Positions 51,460-63,814 of a DNA stretch of 64,000 nt are shown one piece after another. Source of the stretch: Lantana camara (Eukaryota; Streptophyta; Magnoliopsida; Lamiales; Verbenaceae). The notes beneath the pieces are model-generated. The model did no database searches and was not told the DNA's origin. It saw nothing but the letters and a program-made list of their open reading frames with translations. The position numbers and the translations under genes were made by a program. The stretch covers positions 102,085,501-102,149,500 of the forward strand of contig CM074857.1 of assembly GCA_037501455.1 (NCBI GenBank), written 5' to 3'. The number at the start of each line of letters is the position of its first letter. Within the stretch, counting starts at the first letter, position 1.

Positions 51460-54400
51460 ATGGTTGCTACAAGATCCGGAGCAGTGGGAGGAGGAAACAA
51501 CGCTTCCCCCGATATCAACGCTGTTATTCCCTCCGTCCCCGCGGGTGGAGCTCCGCCGCTTACCGTCGCTGGTGGAGAGGCGCCCTCCGCTGCAGGAATA
51601 ACGCCTCAGGCCGAGGCCCCAGTTCCCCCACCGGCGCCGCCGACACTGCCAGCACCCGCCGCCCTTGGAGGAATCCCTCTCTCTGCCCCTCCCCACCTTC
51701 TACAAGGTCAATGGGTTCACACCCATGCGAACCCCGGAGGACAGAACTACGTAATGCCCCCGCCTGGGTACACACTCACCCCAACTGTTATGGTGCCGCT
51801 GGTCCAGCCCTATCAGGCCGGCCAGATCCAGCTCCCTGTGGTGATCCCCGGGGATATTGAAGGAGTGGAGTTGCCTCCACTGACCACCCAGCAATTGAAG
51901 GCTATCTATGCCCAGTGTGAGGTTCAGGCGGCCCAGGGAGCATGGGAAAGGTTCCATTCCATGTACTTTCCCTCTGGGCAGGCCACTCGAGCGGCTGCCC
52001 CTTTGGGCGGGCAGCAAAACTTTCCTCTCAGAGAAGCTCAGGCTGTCCTGAGGGCACCACCACCACCACCACCAGTCGGAGGGACGCCCTAGCAGGAGGG
52101 CGACGAGCGTCCCTCCGTGGGCAGGAATAAAGAGCCCACAGAACGAGTTAACGAGAATGAAGGGGACTCACATGTCTCCAGGAGGGGGGTCACGAGCCCC
52201 CAGACAAGGGGACAGACAAGGAGACGTTAATCCTGACATCCTCGCGGCTGTGCAAGACCAGCTGCAGGGTTTAAAGGATATTGTGGGACAGCTCTCACGA
52301 GGGCGACCAACTCAGATCTCCCCTAGTCGGGATGAACGGGTGGATGCCCGAAAAGCTCGTACCAAAGACCCCCAACCCAGGGTCCACCACCGCAAGGAGC
52401 CGGAGGAAAACTTCGGCACATATGAGTATCACCCGTTGGCAAGAGGCTCCCTCTCGTGGAAGAAGTTTTGATGGCCCAAGCAGGAATGGCCAAAATCCCC
52501 ACTTCCATCAACCGCTACGACGGGACGACGGATCCAGCTGAACACTTGGATCATTTTTTGCATCTAATGCACCTCTACGAGCATTCCAACAATTATTGGG
52601 CAAAAGTCTTCGTCACTTCCTTGGTAGGAATGGCCCAGGAGTGGTACAAGCGACTGCCGCCGCGCTCGATTCACTCATATGAAGAGCTGGCCCATGCTTT
52701 CCTCAACCACTTTAATTCTTTGAAAGCGCCCGTGACCGCACCAACTGCCCTTTACAACGTGGTGCAAGGCAAGAGCGAATCTCTGCGCTCGTTCTTCGCC
52801 CGCTTCAACAAGGAGATCCTGCAGGTGGAGAGGCCTTCTATGGATTTCTTGATCCCGGTGCTCTTCCAGGCTGTGGATCACAAGCAGTATGTGAGTAAGA
52901 AGTTTGCCGATGCCATTGTGGAAAGAAGGCCAGGGACCCTCATGGCCTTAAGAGAGGTAGCCGAGCCGTTCTTCGCGCTCGAAGACATGTATGGGACGAG
53001 CGGCCCCCGGCACCACAGTCCAGCCAGGAACGAGCGACACCATCACGAGCGGGGACGAGATGTGGTAGTCAAAAAGGAGCGCCCTCAAGAGCGCAAACGG
53101 TCGCCACCACCCCCTCGTCGATTCGAGCGAATCCCGCTCACCAGACCGAATTCAGAAGTCTACAACCTTTCTGATAAGAAGCTCTTTAAGAGACCCATCA
53201 AGATGAGGGAAACGGACTCGCTCAGACGCTCGAGCAAATACTGCGCATTCCACAAGCAGAGGGGGCATGACACGGATGAGTGCCGCCAATTGGAAGCTGA
53301 GATTCAGAGGCTCGTTGCAGGGGGCCACCTGAAGGAATTTGTCCGGGTGCTTGAGCGTTATGATGAACGCTGCAACGAGCGTACTGGAGGGAGAAGGAGG
53401 AGTCCGTCCCGATCAAGGAGCCCGAGGGGCAGAGGACCCCCTGAAAGCAGCAACCGTCGGGGCAGCAAAGGGAAGGCCCCTGAGCAAGAAAATGCACCTT
53501 TCGCGGTCATAAACATGATTGCAGGAGGTTCATCAGGAGGGGACTCCAATGCCTCCCGGCGGAGGTATGTCAGGAGCTACGACCAATGCCCAGCCAAGCC
53601 TAAACCCATCTATACCATTCAGAATTCGAGCGCCCAACGATCGAGAGAGAATGATGTAATAGGCTTTGATGATAGGGATTTAGGGCATATTGTAACACCT
53701 CATGGGGAGGGTATAACCTCCGATTGCCCCATGGTGGTTAGTGCAGATGTTCACAATCACATTGTAAAAAGGGTATTGGTGGATAGTGGAAGCTCTGTTA
53801 ATGTTTTGCCTTATTCTACATTTTTAAAGATGAAAGCTGACCTTCCGCTCGAGCCCCTCAAAACAGCCCTCATCGGCTTTGGAGGCTCGGAAGTTGTCCC
53901 ACGAGGGCAAATTCGCTTAGCTACTTCATTCGGCCGAGCCCCCCAGCACAAGACACTCTTGGTAACATACGCGGTAGTAGAGATTGACATTCCTTATAAC
54001 ATCATAATTGGGCGCCCTGCCCTCGTTGATTTCAAAGCCATCATTTCCACCTACCATCAGAAGATTAAATTCCCCACCTCCGAGGGCGTGGGGGAAGTAC
54101 TGTGTAATGTACGAGAGGCTTGGGAATGCTACATGTTGTCCCTCAAGAAGCCTAGAGCGGAGAAAACTTTCCAAGTTGGGTCCACAAAGAAATCTGTGGA
54201 TTTTCCCAATCTGAATGAGGACAGCCCAGCACGGAAAAGGGCGAAATTGAACAAGAAGAAGAACAAAAAGAAGAAAGGAGACAACGTGGAGAATCCCCTC
54301 GAAAGTGTTCCACCAGGGACCGTTGGTGGATCGTCCTCGGAAGGAGACGAGCCCGAGGACGAGCCGACAGAAGGTGAACCAGCACTCGATGATCGCTTGA

Positions 54401-57400
54401 CGGGAAAGAAGAGGGCGCTCGAACTTCCTCGCCCTGAGATAAGGATCGAACCCTCGGAGAAGTTCCTTACCATTGAGCTGGAACCCGGAAACAAGGATAA
54501 GACTACTCAGATAGGATCTAACCTCTCGGGGCCTTCTCAGATTATGATGATTGACTTCCTCAGGGAAAACAGTGATGTATTCGCGTGGAAAGCCTCCGAC
54601 CTCACAGGGATTGACCCGAGCGTCATCGTCCATAGGCTTAATGTGGATCCCTCTTTCAAACCCGTCAAGTAGAAAAAGCGGGATGTACATGGCTTTCGAA
54701 AGAAGGTCATTGAAGAGGAAGTTAATAAACTCCTAGAGGCTCAGTATATCGAGCCCATCTTGTATCCGGAGTGGTTGTGCAACGTCGTCTTGGTGCCCAA
54801 GAGCGCGAATAAATGGCGCATGTGCAACGATTTCACAGATCTCAACAAGGCTTGCCCTAAAGATCCTTACCCGCTGCCTCGGATAGACCAATTGGTGGAT
54901 TCGACCGCTGGATGCGAGCTCATGAGTATGATGGACGCTTTCCAGGGATACTATCAGATCTTTATGGCTCCAGAAGACCGCCCCAAGACCTCATTTGTTG
55001 TCCACTTGGGGGTATACTGTTTCTTAGTCATGCCTTTCGGACTCAAGAACGCCGGGGCCACGTATCAGCGGCTCGTCAACAGAATGTTTGAAAGAGAAAT
55101 TGGCAGGTCCATGGAAGTTTACGTGGACGATATGATTGTCAAAAGCGAACGTCAGGACTCACATTTGGAAGATCTCAAACGTACTTTTTCAGTCCTGCAT
55201 CAGTATGGGATGAAGTTGAACCCTTCAAAGTGCACCTTTGGGGTGCAAGGGGGAAAGTTTTTGGGGTACATGGTCAGTCAGAGGGGGATTGAAGCCAATC
55301 CGGAGAAGATCAAGGCCATATTGGAGATCCCCTCCCCTCGAAATTTGCGGGAAGTGCAAGTCCTAGTAGGAAAAATCATCTCGTTGAACAGGTTTATTTC
55401 GCGCTCGGCGGACAGGAACCTTCCCTTCTTCAAAATTTTGAGGAACGCACGTAATTTTGCTTGGACAGACGAATGCGAAAAGGCACTGCAAGACATGAAA
55501 GCTTACCTGTCGAGCGCACCGCTGCTAACCAAACCCGTCGAAGGAGAGAGACTATTTATGTATCTTTCTGTTTCTTCCGAGGCCACGAGCGCGGTTCTGA
55601 TCGCTGTACGAGAGCGGAAACACTTACCTATCTATTATCTGAGCAAAACTTTGCAAGGAGCCGAGAAGAAGTATTTGGAGATTGAGAAATTTGCGTTTGC
55701 CCTTATTAACGCTTCCAGAAGGCTGAGACCCTACTTTCAAGCGCACTCCATAACAGTCCTTACCGACCAACCCTTGAAGCAAGTGTTGTCCAAACCAGAT
55801 GTGTCTGGAAGATTAATCAAATGGGCCATCGAATTGAGCCAGTTCGACTTATGTTTCGAGCCCAGGACCGCGGTACAAGCTCAGGTTGTAGCTGATTTAT
55901 TGGTCGAACGCTTTGGTTTAGAGCCCACCGTTGCGGAGAATGAGGGATTATGGGTACTGCACACAGATGGTTCCTCAACCTCTCAAGGGGGAGGAGTAGG
56001 AGTGGCCCTTAGAAACCCCGATGGGATTGAGCTGGATTTTGCAATCAAGCTGGATTTCCAAGTCACTAATAACGAAGCAGAATATGAAGCCCTCGTGCAA
56101 GGATTGAATATTGCTTTTCAGAATGGAGCCTCCAGAATCACCGCTTATGTGGATTCACAGTTAATTGCGAGCCAGGTTGAAGGAACTTATGAGGCTCGAG
56201 AAACCACCATGGTGCAGTACCTGAGTAAAGCCAGAGAAATCATCGGGAAGTTCAAGGAATTTCATCTACTTCAAGTGCCGCGAGGAGAAAACGAGCGTGC
56301 GGACACTCTGTCAAAGTTTGCGTCAGCTTTGGAAGGCACTTCTGAGCGTTCTGTCATGTTCCTTAGAACTGAGGAACCTTTGATCAAGGAAAAGGTCGCC
56401 ACTGAGATAATCGCCATGATTGATCCGTACGAGCCTTGTTGGCTCGACGACATCGTCGTTTTCCTTAGGGACGGAGTTCCCCCCACTGACAAGGTTGAAG
56501 CTAGAAAAGTCCGAAGTAAGGCCCCTCGTTTCGCTTTGGATCACGAGGGGAGGTTATTCAAGAAATCATTCCAAGGACCCCCAATGAGATGCCTGAGGCC
56601 CTCACAGGCGAAGGAGACGCTTGAACTCATCCACAATGGAAGCTGTGGGAATCATTCCGGAGGGCGTGTCCTGGCAAAGAAGGTTCTGAGGAGTGGGTTT
56701 TATTGGCCTACAGTTCTCCAAGATGCCATTGAATTTTCGAGGAAGTGCCCTAAGTGCCAATTTCATTCAAATCTCCCTCAATTGCCAGCCGCACAGATGA
56801 TCCCAATAGACGTCTCTTGGCCTTTTGACCAGTGGGGAATAGATATCGTGGGCCCCTTGCCCATGGCTGCTGGACAAAAGAAGTTTGTCATTTTAGCCGT
56901 CGATTACTTCACCAAGTGGGCCGAGGCCGAGGCCGTTGCAAAAATCACCTTCAGGGTCGTAAGGGACTTCATCTGGAAAAACATCATCTGCAGGTACGGT
57001 ATCCCGAGGGTGCTTATCTCTGACAACGGGTCCCAGTTCATAGCAGCTGACACGAGAGAGTGGTGTTCTGAGTTGGGGATCGAACAGCGATTTACTTCTG
57101 TAGGACATCCTCAAGCCAATGGACAAGCAGAAGTTACCAATAGAATCATCTTACAACATCTGAAAACCATGCTTGAGAGTAAGAAGAGCGAATGGGCTGA
57201 AGAGCTACAAGGAGCGCTTTGGGCTTATCGCACTACCCCACGAGCGGCTACTGGAGAAACACCTTACGCGATCGTTTATGGATCAGAGGCGATGATACCA
57301 GCGGAGATAGTAAACGAATCCGCTCGTGTCGGCTATTTCGAGCCTCAGCTCAACAATGGCAACAGGAGCTTGGAGTTGGACTTGCTGGATGAAAGGAGAG

Positions 57401-57669
57401 ACAAAGCCTGGGCTAAGATCCACCATTATAAAGCCTCTGTGGCCCAACAGTACAACAAGCGTGTGAGGGAAAGAACTTTCCAGTGGGGAGACTTGGTTTT
57501 GAAGAAAGTGGAAGTGTCCAGGCACGTGGGGAAATTGGACCCCAATTGGGAAGGCCCATTCAAGGTCGTGCAACTCAGAGCTAACAACACTTACACCCTG
57601 GAGACACTTCAAGGGGAGCGCTTGCCTCGCCCTTGGAACGCATGTAATCTCCGGCGGTTTTTTGTTTAA
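51460..57669 (+). pseudogene. Tat gag-pol polyprotein with stops and frameshifts
   Basis: Starts MVATRSGAV with a proline-rich N-terminus. Gag core (NRYDGTTDPAEHLDHF) near 52515-52560; knuckle CAFHKQRGHDTDEC near 53240; protease DSG at 53781-53789; RT with YVDD at 55120-55131; a first RNase H lacking its initial Asp (YLSVSSEATS); a second RNase H with HTDGSS, NNEAEYEAL and YVDSQL (about 55960-56330); integrase HHCC finger and DDE residues in GIDIVG, SDNGSQF and NGQAEVTNR; and a GPY/F tail. Breaks: TAG at 52090-52092, at least two frame changes between there and 52456, and TAG at 54670-54672, where related proteins have Gln after PVK. Domains are otherwise well preserved. Confidence 0.9.
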
Positions 57670-58039
57670 AAGCTCTTTGCGGAACATGATGTAACAGCCC
57701 TCTTTGTTGGGTTCCTCTGTACTTCCAAATTGTAAGTAAGTTCCAATATAACTTTTTCTTAATTGTTCTAACATTATGTTTCTTTGATCGCTTGAATGGA
57801 TGAGACCCATGTCCCTCGTTTTCACGAGCGTGGTCGGCAATCCCTTCTTATATGTATGCTGATATTTCGCACGGGTTACGCTGGCCAGCACTCTACTCCG
57901 CTTGGGGGGACGCCCTCATAAGGATAGACTGGTTACGCTCATAACCAATTGAACGGGATGGGGAAAATCCTAGTAGGCCTTGGCCGTTTCTTGCAACGCC
58001 TTGCGCTCGAAAGTGGGACCCCTTGCAGACGGAACTTCA

Positions 58040-58465
58040 CAAGTCTTGAACGAGGGCAACCTCTAAGTAAGACCCTCGTAAATACTCAAGACTTAGTATA
58101 ATTTCCGAGAATAAGAAGAAAGTCCCCAAGTCTTGAACGAGGGCAGTCTCACAATAAGACCCTCACGATCGTTCAAGACTTATAACAAAAACAAAATTTA
58201 TACAAGTCTTGAAAGGGAGGGCAATCTCACAATAAGACCCTCACGACCGCTCAAGACTTAGACAAATTTTCAAGACTTATAACAAAAACAAAATTTATAC
58301 AAGTCTGGAAAGGGAGGGCAATCTCACAATAAGACCCTCACGACCGCTCAAGACTTAGACAAATTTTCAAGTCTTATAACAGAAGCAAAAGTTTATGCAA
58401 GTCTTGAAAGGGAGGAGGGGGCAGTCTCACAATAAGACCCTCACGATCGCCCGGGACTTAGGCCA
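58040..58465 (+). repeat. Tandem repeats able to fold, between pol and the antisense gene
   Basis: Five imperfect units start at CAAGTCTTGAA-type words at 58040, 58128, 58204, 58300 and 58398 (spacing 76-98 bp). Each unit carries GAGGGCAATCTCACAATAAG-like text and ends with CCCTCACGA..G.TCAAGACTT, which pairs with its own start, so each can form a stem. Tandem repeats in this 3' zone are known for Tat elements. Confidence 0.8.
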
Positions 58466-58758
58466 ATTTCCAAGATTTACAGGAGATTAACAGAATTTCT
58501 CAAAGGTTCTAAAGGCTTATCAGAGAAATAAAACATCCAGAGTATGCTACACATAGTCTTATTATTATGAGATTTGTCCCAGCAAGCTTTAAAGTATGAG
58601 TTCTAAAGCAAGAGAACAAAGTTATGAAAAATGGGATATACATTCACTGCAAGAAACATTACAAAATAAGGGCTCAAAGGCCTCTGAACATTGTTTCAAA
58701 AGAAGGGAAGAAAACGTTAAAACAGGAAAGTACATAGAGAATTTATGAGAGGAAAGTT

Positions 58759-61598
58759 TCAGGCAGCTGGAGCAACGTCTTCATCAACGATCACCAGTAT
58801 ATTCTGGGCCACGGGGCCGTGAACTGGGCCCTCAGGCTCTTGCGGTTGGGCTTGGGGATCGTCGGGCTCATTGACACCAGGAACAGGGGCGTTAGCACCC
58901 TCAGCAGCTTGGACAGGGGCATTCTCCACGATGGGAGCTTGTGGCTCATCTTCAGGGTCATCATGTTGAGCGGATTGAGCAGCATCTCCTGGCGGATGAG
59001 AGTCCGTGTATTCATCTTGGATAAGTTTCACCAAGAAATCATACTCCAACTCAGCAATGATGTCCGCAGGGTCATTTGGATCTTCATCCTCTTCCTCACA
59101 GCGCTCGTTGAACCTGAGCCCTGTGCCCTCTGCTCTCCTCATAGCCGGGTCAGTTAGCCCCTTGTGGATGCCCTGCTCCACGGCCAAGTTGAAGGCATTC
59201 TGGGCCTCATCCAAGCAATGCAACGAGGCTACAAAGTTGAAGGCCTTCGAATGGCAGAACTTGATAAGGGCCTCCTTGTTCGCACGGTCAAGGCTCTGAG
59301 GCCACTCGTTCATGGTGTCGTTGAATTTCCTCTCAGCCTCCAGAGCCCTCGTCTTCCAGCTCTCCCGCTCGGTCTCCGCCTTCTTACAACGTTCATCAGC
59401 CTGGGCCAACTTGCCGCTCAAGCTGCTTCGAGCGCCTTCCACCGCCTGAAAGTCCTCCTTCAATTTTCCCAGCTCCCCCTCCGTCTTCTGGAACAAATCC
59501 TTAAGGGATTCATACTTAGCTATCTCAGCGTCCAGCTCCGCTTGAATCTGAGCCGGATCGTTGGAACGAGCCATCTTCTTATACTTGGCTTTGCGGTCAG
59601 CGTAGATGGAGGCCCGCCTTTGGATGTTTTTAAGCCTAGGGAGCACTTGCTGCGTGGGTTTGAAACAAGGAAAATATTAGCAAAAAAGTGTTAAGAAGTT
59701 ACAAGGATGACAGTGTGACAAGGGAGTTAAGACTTACGGAGATTAAGGCGTGGGCCGCGTCGTAGGTCACTTTCTCCACAGACTCATTGAAGAGATGCCG
59801 GTGGTCCGCCGAGAATTGGGCCTTGCTGTAGAGATTCTCGCTAATGGTTTGTGCGAGCGTGCCGGGCCTTAGTAGGACTGGCCCACCGTCAGGGGCACCC
59901 GTGAAGTCCTTGTCCCCTCGACGGGAGAACTCCCATAGATTTTCCTCCTCAGAAGAAGAAGTTTCCCCCTCACCTTTGGGGCCCTCGACCACTTATTTTC
60001 CTTTGCCCTTGATTGCAACAGAGTCGGGCATCCTCTTCCTCTTACGGGAAGGTCTACTTGCGCTTGGGTTGGCCTCGTTCATGGCCAAATTGGGGGGTGG
60101 CCTCACCTGATCAGATGCACAAGGGTCAGCCACCCTCGAGTCGGGTGAAGAAGAGGGCCGCACCACTATTCTATTTTCTGGAAGGGCCGCCCTGTTTCTC
60201 TCCCGGTTTCGTGGGGGTGGAACTCCTGAAGCTGCGCTCGAACTGGTGCCCCGTTGCCCGCCACGAGCGTCCACCCTGTTGCCTCGGTTTCGGGGGCGCT
60301 GTTGGTCCCCTTGCTGGGCTTGATTCCTGTTGGCATGAGCAAAGCGAGCGGCTTGTCTGATTCCTCCTGTCATCTCTAATACAGCTACTCCTGCAAAAAT
60401 GGAAAGTACAAGGGTTATAAATCCTTAAACAGAATTATTGAGTGTGCAAATTACAAGTACAAAAAGGTAGTCAGCATTCCTATCTAAAAGTTAGCGCCCT
60501 AAGAATCTAACCATCTCTCTCTATATCACGAGCCGGAGGGTTGTCAAGGAAATAGGGATCGTTAGAAAGGTCACACAGGAACATGAGCTCCTTATCATCT
60601 ATCCAATCTTTTGCCTGGATGAGGTGGCCCTCGTCCCTCAAGGCCTCCGCCAGACTCTTTGCCCAGTCTTTGGGAAGTGCAGGTTGTAAGCGGCTCTTTG
60701 CAAACGAGCCCCAGTGCGAGGACACCCCAAAGCCTTCTTCTGTTGGGGCCCTGACGAAAATGAATTTCTCCTTCCAGTTGGGGCCGTAGGTGCTCGAGGG
60801 CGAGTTGATTAGTTTCATATGGGCCTTCGCCTGAACATAGTAAAAACCCACCTCGGGAGATGAACGGGATGAGCTGACCACTTGAAAGAGGGCATTGAAG
60901 TTCTGCGTGAAGGGCTCGTAACCCATGCTCCTCATCAGAATTACGAAGCAAGTCAGGAGGGCCAGGCCGTTGGGCACGATTTGTGACGGACAAAGGCCCA
61001 GATCATTCAGCAAGTGGGCCATCGGGATCGAAACAGGGAACCTCAAGCCTCCTGAGCTCACTGTGGCCACGTAAACCGCCATTTCGCCGGGGGGTGGATT
61101 GTTAGCACGCTCGTGACTCTCAGGAATCCTCCACGTGTATCGCTCGTCCCAGTAGATAGGATCCAGCATCGTTTCCACTTCTCCCAAAGTAACTGTGCTG
61201 GGAGTCTCCTCAGGAGTGCGCTCGGTGGCCTGGTAGCCTGATCCTCCACCCTCGTTAGGTCCTTTGGATTTCTTGCTCTTTCCTTTATTACGGGCTCTTT
61301 CTGAAGGCCCTGTTATGGCTTCAGCCACCGGAAGCGGGGTCGCGATGGCCACCGTCACAGCATGGCGGTGAGGGTGAGTGGCACTCTGTGTTATGGGGAG
61401 AGTAACCCCTTGCCTTTCTGCCTCCATCACTAGATTCATCTCTTCGAAGATAGGCTCCACTCCACCTGGATTCCTATCCTCCATGGCCATCACTGCCACC
61501 CCCAACTCCTCGTCTCTGGGGGAATCGGGGGAAGAGGAACTCTCAGTGGCCATTTCATGGATTTCACGGGCAAATTCCTCAACATGTTGGTCAGCCAT
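58759..61598 (-). pseudogene. Antisense three-exon gene of Tat element, copy with one stop codon
   Basis: Exon 1 is 61598-60512, exon 2 is 60390-59738 and exon 3 is 59649-58759, with introns 60391-60511 (phase 1) and 59650-59737 (phase 0, donor GTAAGT). Together 877 codons. Residues about 183-345 resemble the putative gypsy-type transposon family (LCPSQIVPNG, ALFQVVSSSRSS, GFYYVQAKA). Exon 2 is Arg/Pro-rich with a nuclear-signal-like RKRKRMPDS; exon 3 is coiled coil followed by an acidic, proline-rich tail. A TAA at 59995-59993 interrupts exon 2 where the other copy has GAG. I do not know the function; a nucleic-acid-associated role is only a guess from its basic segment. Confidence 0.8.
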
Positions 61599-61889
61599 GG
61601 CAGAAGCTGAGATTTGGGAGAGATTTAGTCTGGGTTAGAGAATGAGAGTTTTTTGGAAGAAATTTGGGCTTCCTAAAGGAGTAGAACCTAAGAGATTACA
61701 AAACCCTAAAGTCCAAATCTAAAGTTCGCAAAGTTAGAAAATTTAGCTGGAAGTTTACCTTGAAGATTTCTGAGAAAACTGGAGAAGAGGTTGAAGATGC
61801 TCTAAGAATTGATGTGCAAGAGAATTCTTTTTGCAAAGGATGCTTGGAAGATAAGAATGCGTAAAGAGTGGAAAGATCTCAGAATCCCT

Positions 61890-61897
61890 TACTTATA
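61890..61897 (-). promoter_or_regulatory. TATA-like box for the antisense gene
   Basis: The minus strand reads TATAAGTA in CCCTATAAGTAAGGGA, about 290 bases before the antisense start, matching the site and spacing in the first element (4363-4371). Confidence 0.5.
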
Positions 61898-62223
61898 GGG
61901 ATGGGAGTCGGTACCTTTTCGGCTAGAAATTCAAAATGGTAATCATTTCCCGCCTAGGAAACCGTCCACTCTATGGAACCGTCGCATGCTTCCCAATACT
62001 CACGCGCCCCACGCGCACCCGCATTTAATGCTCTGGCGTTTCGAATGCTTCAGGATAGTACAACATTTAATGCGGAAGCAGGTACGAGCGGTCAGTTGAA
62101 AAGACCGCATTAATGGCGCAACCAGAAGAAAAATTGCTCAACACGTCAAGCCATATGCGAGCGCTACGTGCAAGAGATAGGACGTGTCAAAATTCTACAG
62201 TCCTTATCCCTAAGGACTACAGA

Positions 62224-62237
62224 ATTGGGGGGCAAAA
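62224..62237 (+). other. Tat polypurine tract
   Basis: ATTGGGGGGCAAAA directly before the 3' LTR. Confidence 0.8.
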
Positions 62238-63046
62238 TGATGGGGTCAAAATACGATCGTCCCACGCTAGGACACGTGGCATCACCGAGATGATGACGTC
62301 TGTCTCCCAAAGGTTGCACCCATCGGCACCCGAGCGCTAAGCCCAACGAGCGCAATCCTTCTTCGAGAGTTAAGCCCCACGAGCGCTGACACTCTCACGA
62401 ACGCCAGTCATACTGTATGATTGGTACGTCCACGAGCCAAGGGAGCCCTCTTCGAGCGTCACACTCCCTCAGAGTGGCCTCCCCTCCTGGCTCACTACCT
62501 GAACTGGAACTTTCATCCCTCTCAGCGGATATCTTGGCTTCCAATACTCTGGGTTGTCACGAGCGGGCTCATAAGCCCTCGTTACCAACCACCCAAACGG
62601 CTCTCTGACACATAGTACATGCCCGCGCACCTGCCACTGTTGCCAGCGCTAACTTTTAGCCACTTTTGCAGAAGATTCCTCCTAGGTTTCTCTCTCATGG
62701 CGCCACGTGTTAGGGCAACATTCGGCCAGGACCACATGAGGCAAATGACCAAACGGTCCCTGACCCTCACCTATAAATAGGTAAAGTCATCTTCTACATG
62801 GTAAGCATCCTCCATTACTGAAACTGCTACTTAACTCAAGTTTCCTCCTTCATTAATCTGACTTGAGCGTCGGAGAGCCAAACTGGGAACCACCCCCAGT
62901 TCCCCCCAGCTTGGCCTTCTGACTTTTCTTGTGTTTGTCCCAGCAGGTAGAACCCCCTTTCCTTTTCCGGCGAGCTTCCGGCGATTTCCCCCACAAAACA
63001 AATCATAAAGGGATCGGATTCGGATCCCCTTATTCGGAACCCATCA
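62238..63046 (+). repeat. Tat 3' LTR (intact, 809 bp)
   Basis: TGATGGGG to AACCCATCA, with TATAAATA at 62772-62779. Six differences from the reassembled 5' LTR were counted by eye. It preserves the empty site of the LARD insertion (GAGAGTTAAGCCCC). Confidence 0.95.
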
Positions 63047-63345
63047 GTACCCTAACACCAGATTTAGGCACGATCAAAGGATAAAGCAACAATTTAATTT
63101 TTATTGAAAATGATCTTTTGAAGTTAATTAATGGACGGAGAGATTTAATAGTTGAGGGGTGAAATGACACCAAAGGCATAAATTATGGGGGTTAAAGTGA
63201 TATTAACCCGAAATTAAATTCACCACTTTTGCTTTCTTTAATTTCATTTTCTTCGACAGGACAACAACAAATCCGCCACCGTCAGGGCTTCGCATTGCTT
63301 CAGCTCTGAACTGTGAACTCTACCGAGCTTCGCGGCGGCGTGAAA

Positions 63346-63814
63346 ATGGGAAAGCATGGGAAAAAGCAAGCCCTTAACCACAGGAGGGGGAAAAGAACCT
63401 CTTACAACCTCGAAGACAATGATGGTGAGGAAATTCATGACTACCCACCAACTGCTCGAGAAAATGCTCAGTCCAACTCTGAGGAAGAATCGCAAGAAGA
63501 AGAGGAAGAGGGTTCTGATAGGGCTGCGGGAAGTGACAGTGAAGTGCCTTCGAAGTTCTCCCTTTATCAGCAATCGGTGCAGGTGAGCAAAGATCTATTT
63601 GGCTAGCATTGGTGGAGTATGTTGATCTTTTTTTGAAGTTTTTTGTGATCTCTTTTGATTATCTCTCTAACTCTGAGTGGATTGTTTGCTGTTTACATGA
63701 ATTGCAGTCACCAAAAGGGGATATAAGCTATCTGCTGAAGTTCTTTTTGATGTATGTGGGTGGGAGAGCACCTCTTCATTTACAGGAAGACTTCTGTGGA
63801 ACTGCTCTTTTGAG
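63346..63814 (+). CDS. SAM-dependent methyltransferase-like protein, first two exons (partial)
   Basis: Exon 1 is 63346-63582 (79 codons, start MGKHGKKQALNHRRGKRTS, then an acidic Glu/Ser tract), ending at a CAG|GTGAGC donor. Exon 2 is 63708-63814 after a TTGCAG acceptor and ends TTTTGAG|GTATCT. Exon 2 reads LKFFLMYVGGRAPLHLQEDF followed by CGTALL; EDFCGTALL matches the SAM-binding motif I of class I methyltransferases. The rest of the enzyme lies beyond the window. An upstream alternative start without ATG was set aside. The reaction and substrate cannot be told. It starts 300 bp after the Tat element, which may now supply part of its upstream region. Confidence 0.65.

Larger units (their letters stand above)
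40309..63046 (+). mobile_element. Tat-type Ty3/gypsy retrotransposon, full length, with a nested LARD-like insertion
   Basis: Target duplication GTACC at 40304-40308 and 63047-63051. The LTR ends are perfect inverted heptamers TGATGGG and CCCATCA. The 5' LTR is split (40309-40444 and 50698-51370, 136 + 673 = 809 bp) and the 3' LTR is 62238-63046 (809 bp); six differences were counted between them. Inside come a primer site, gag-pol with two RNase H domains, a tandem-repeat spacer, an antisense three-exon gene and a polypurine tract. Dual RNase H and the extra gene are Tat features. Its genes carry several disabling mutations. Without the nested element it is about 12.5 kb. Confidence 0.95.

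Noticed and set aside
54670..54672. TAG as a programmed readthrough codon separating Gag-protease from RT
   Set aside because: It lies after the protease, replaces a conserved Gln, and the copy has other lesions; a plain nonsense mutation is simpler.
58040..58465. Regular repeats as a possible CRISPR array
   Set aside because: Units are imperfect, spacing is irregular, spacers are not unique, and the host is a plant; it is the tandem repeat zone of a Tat element.
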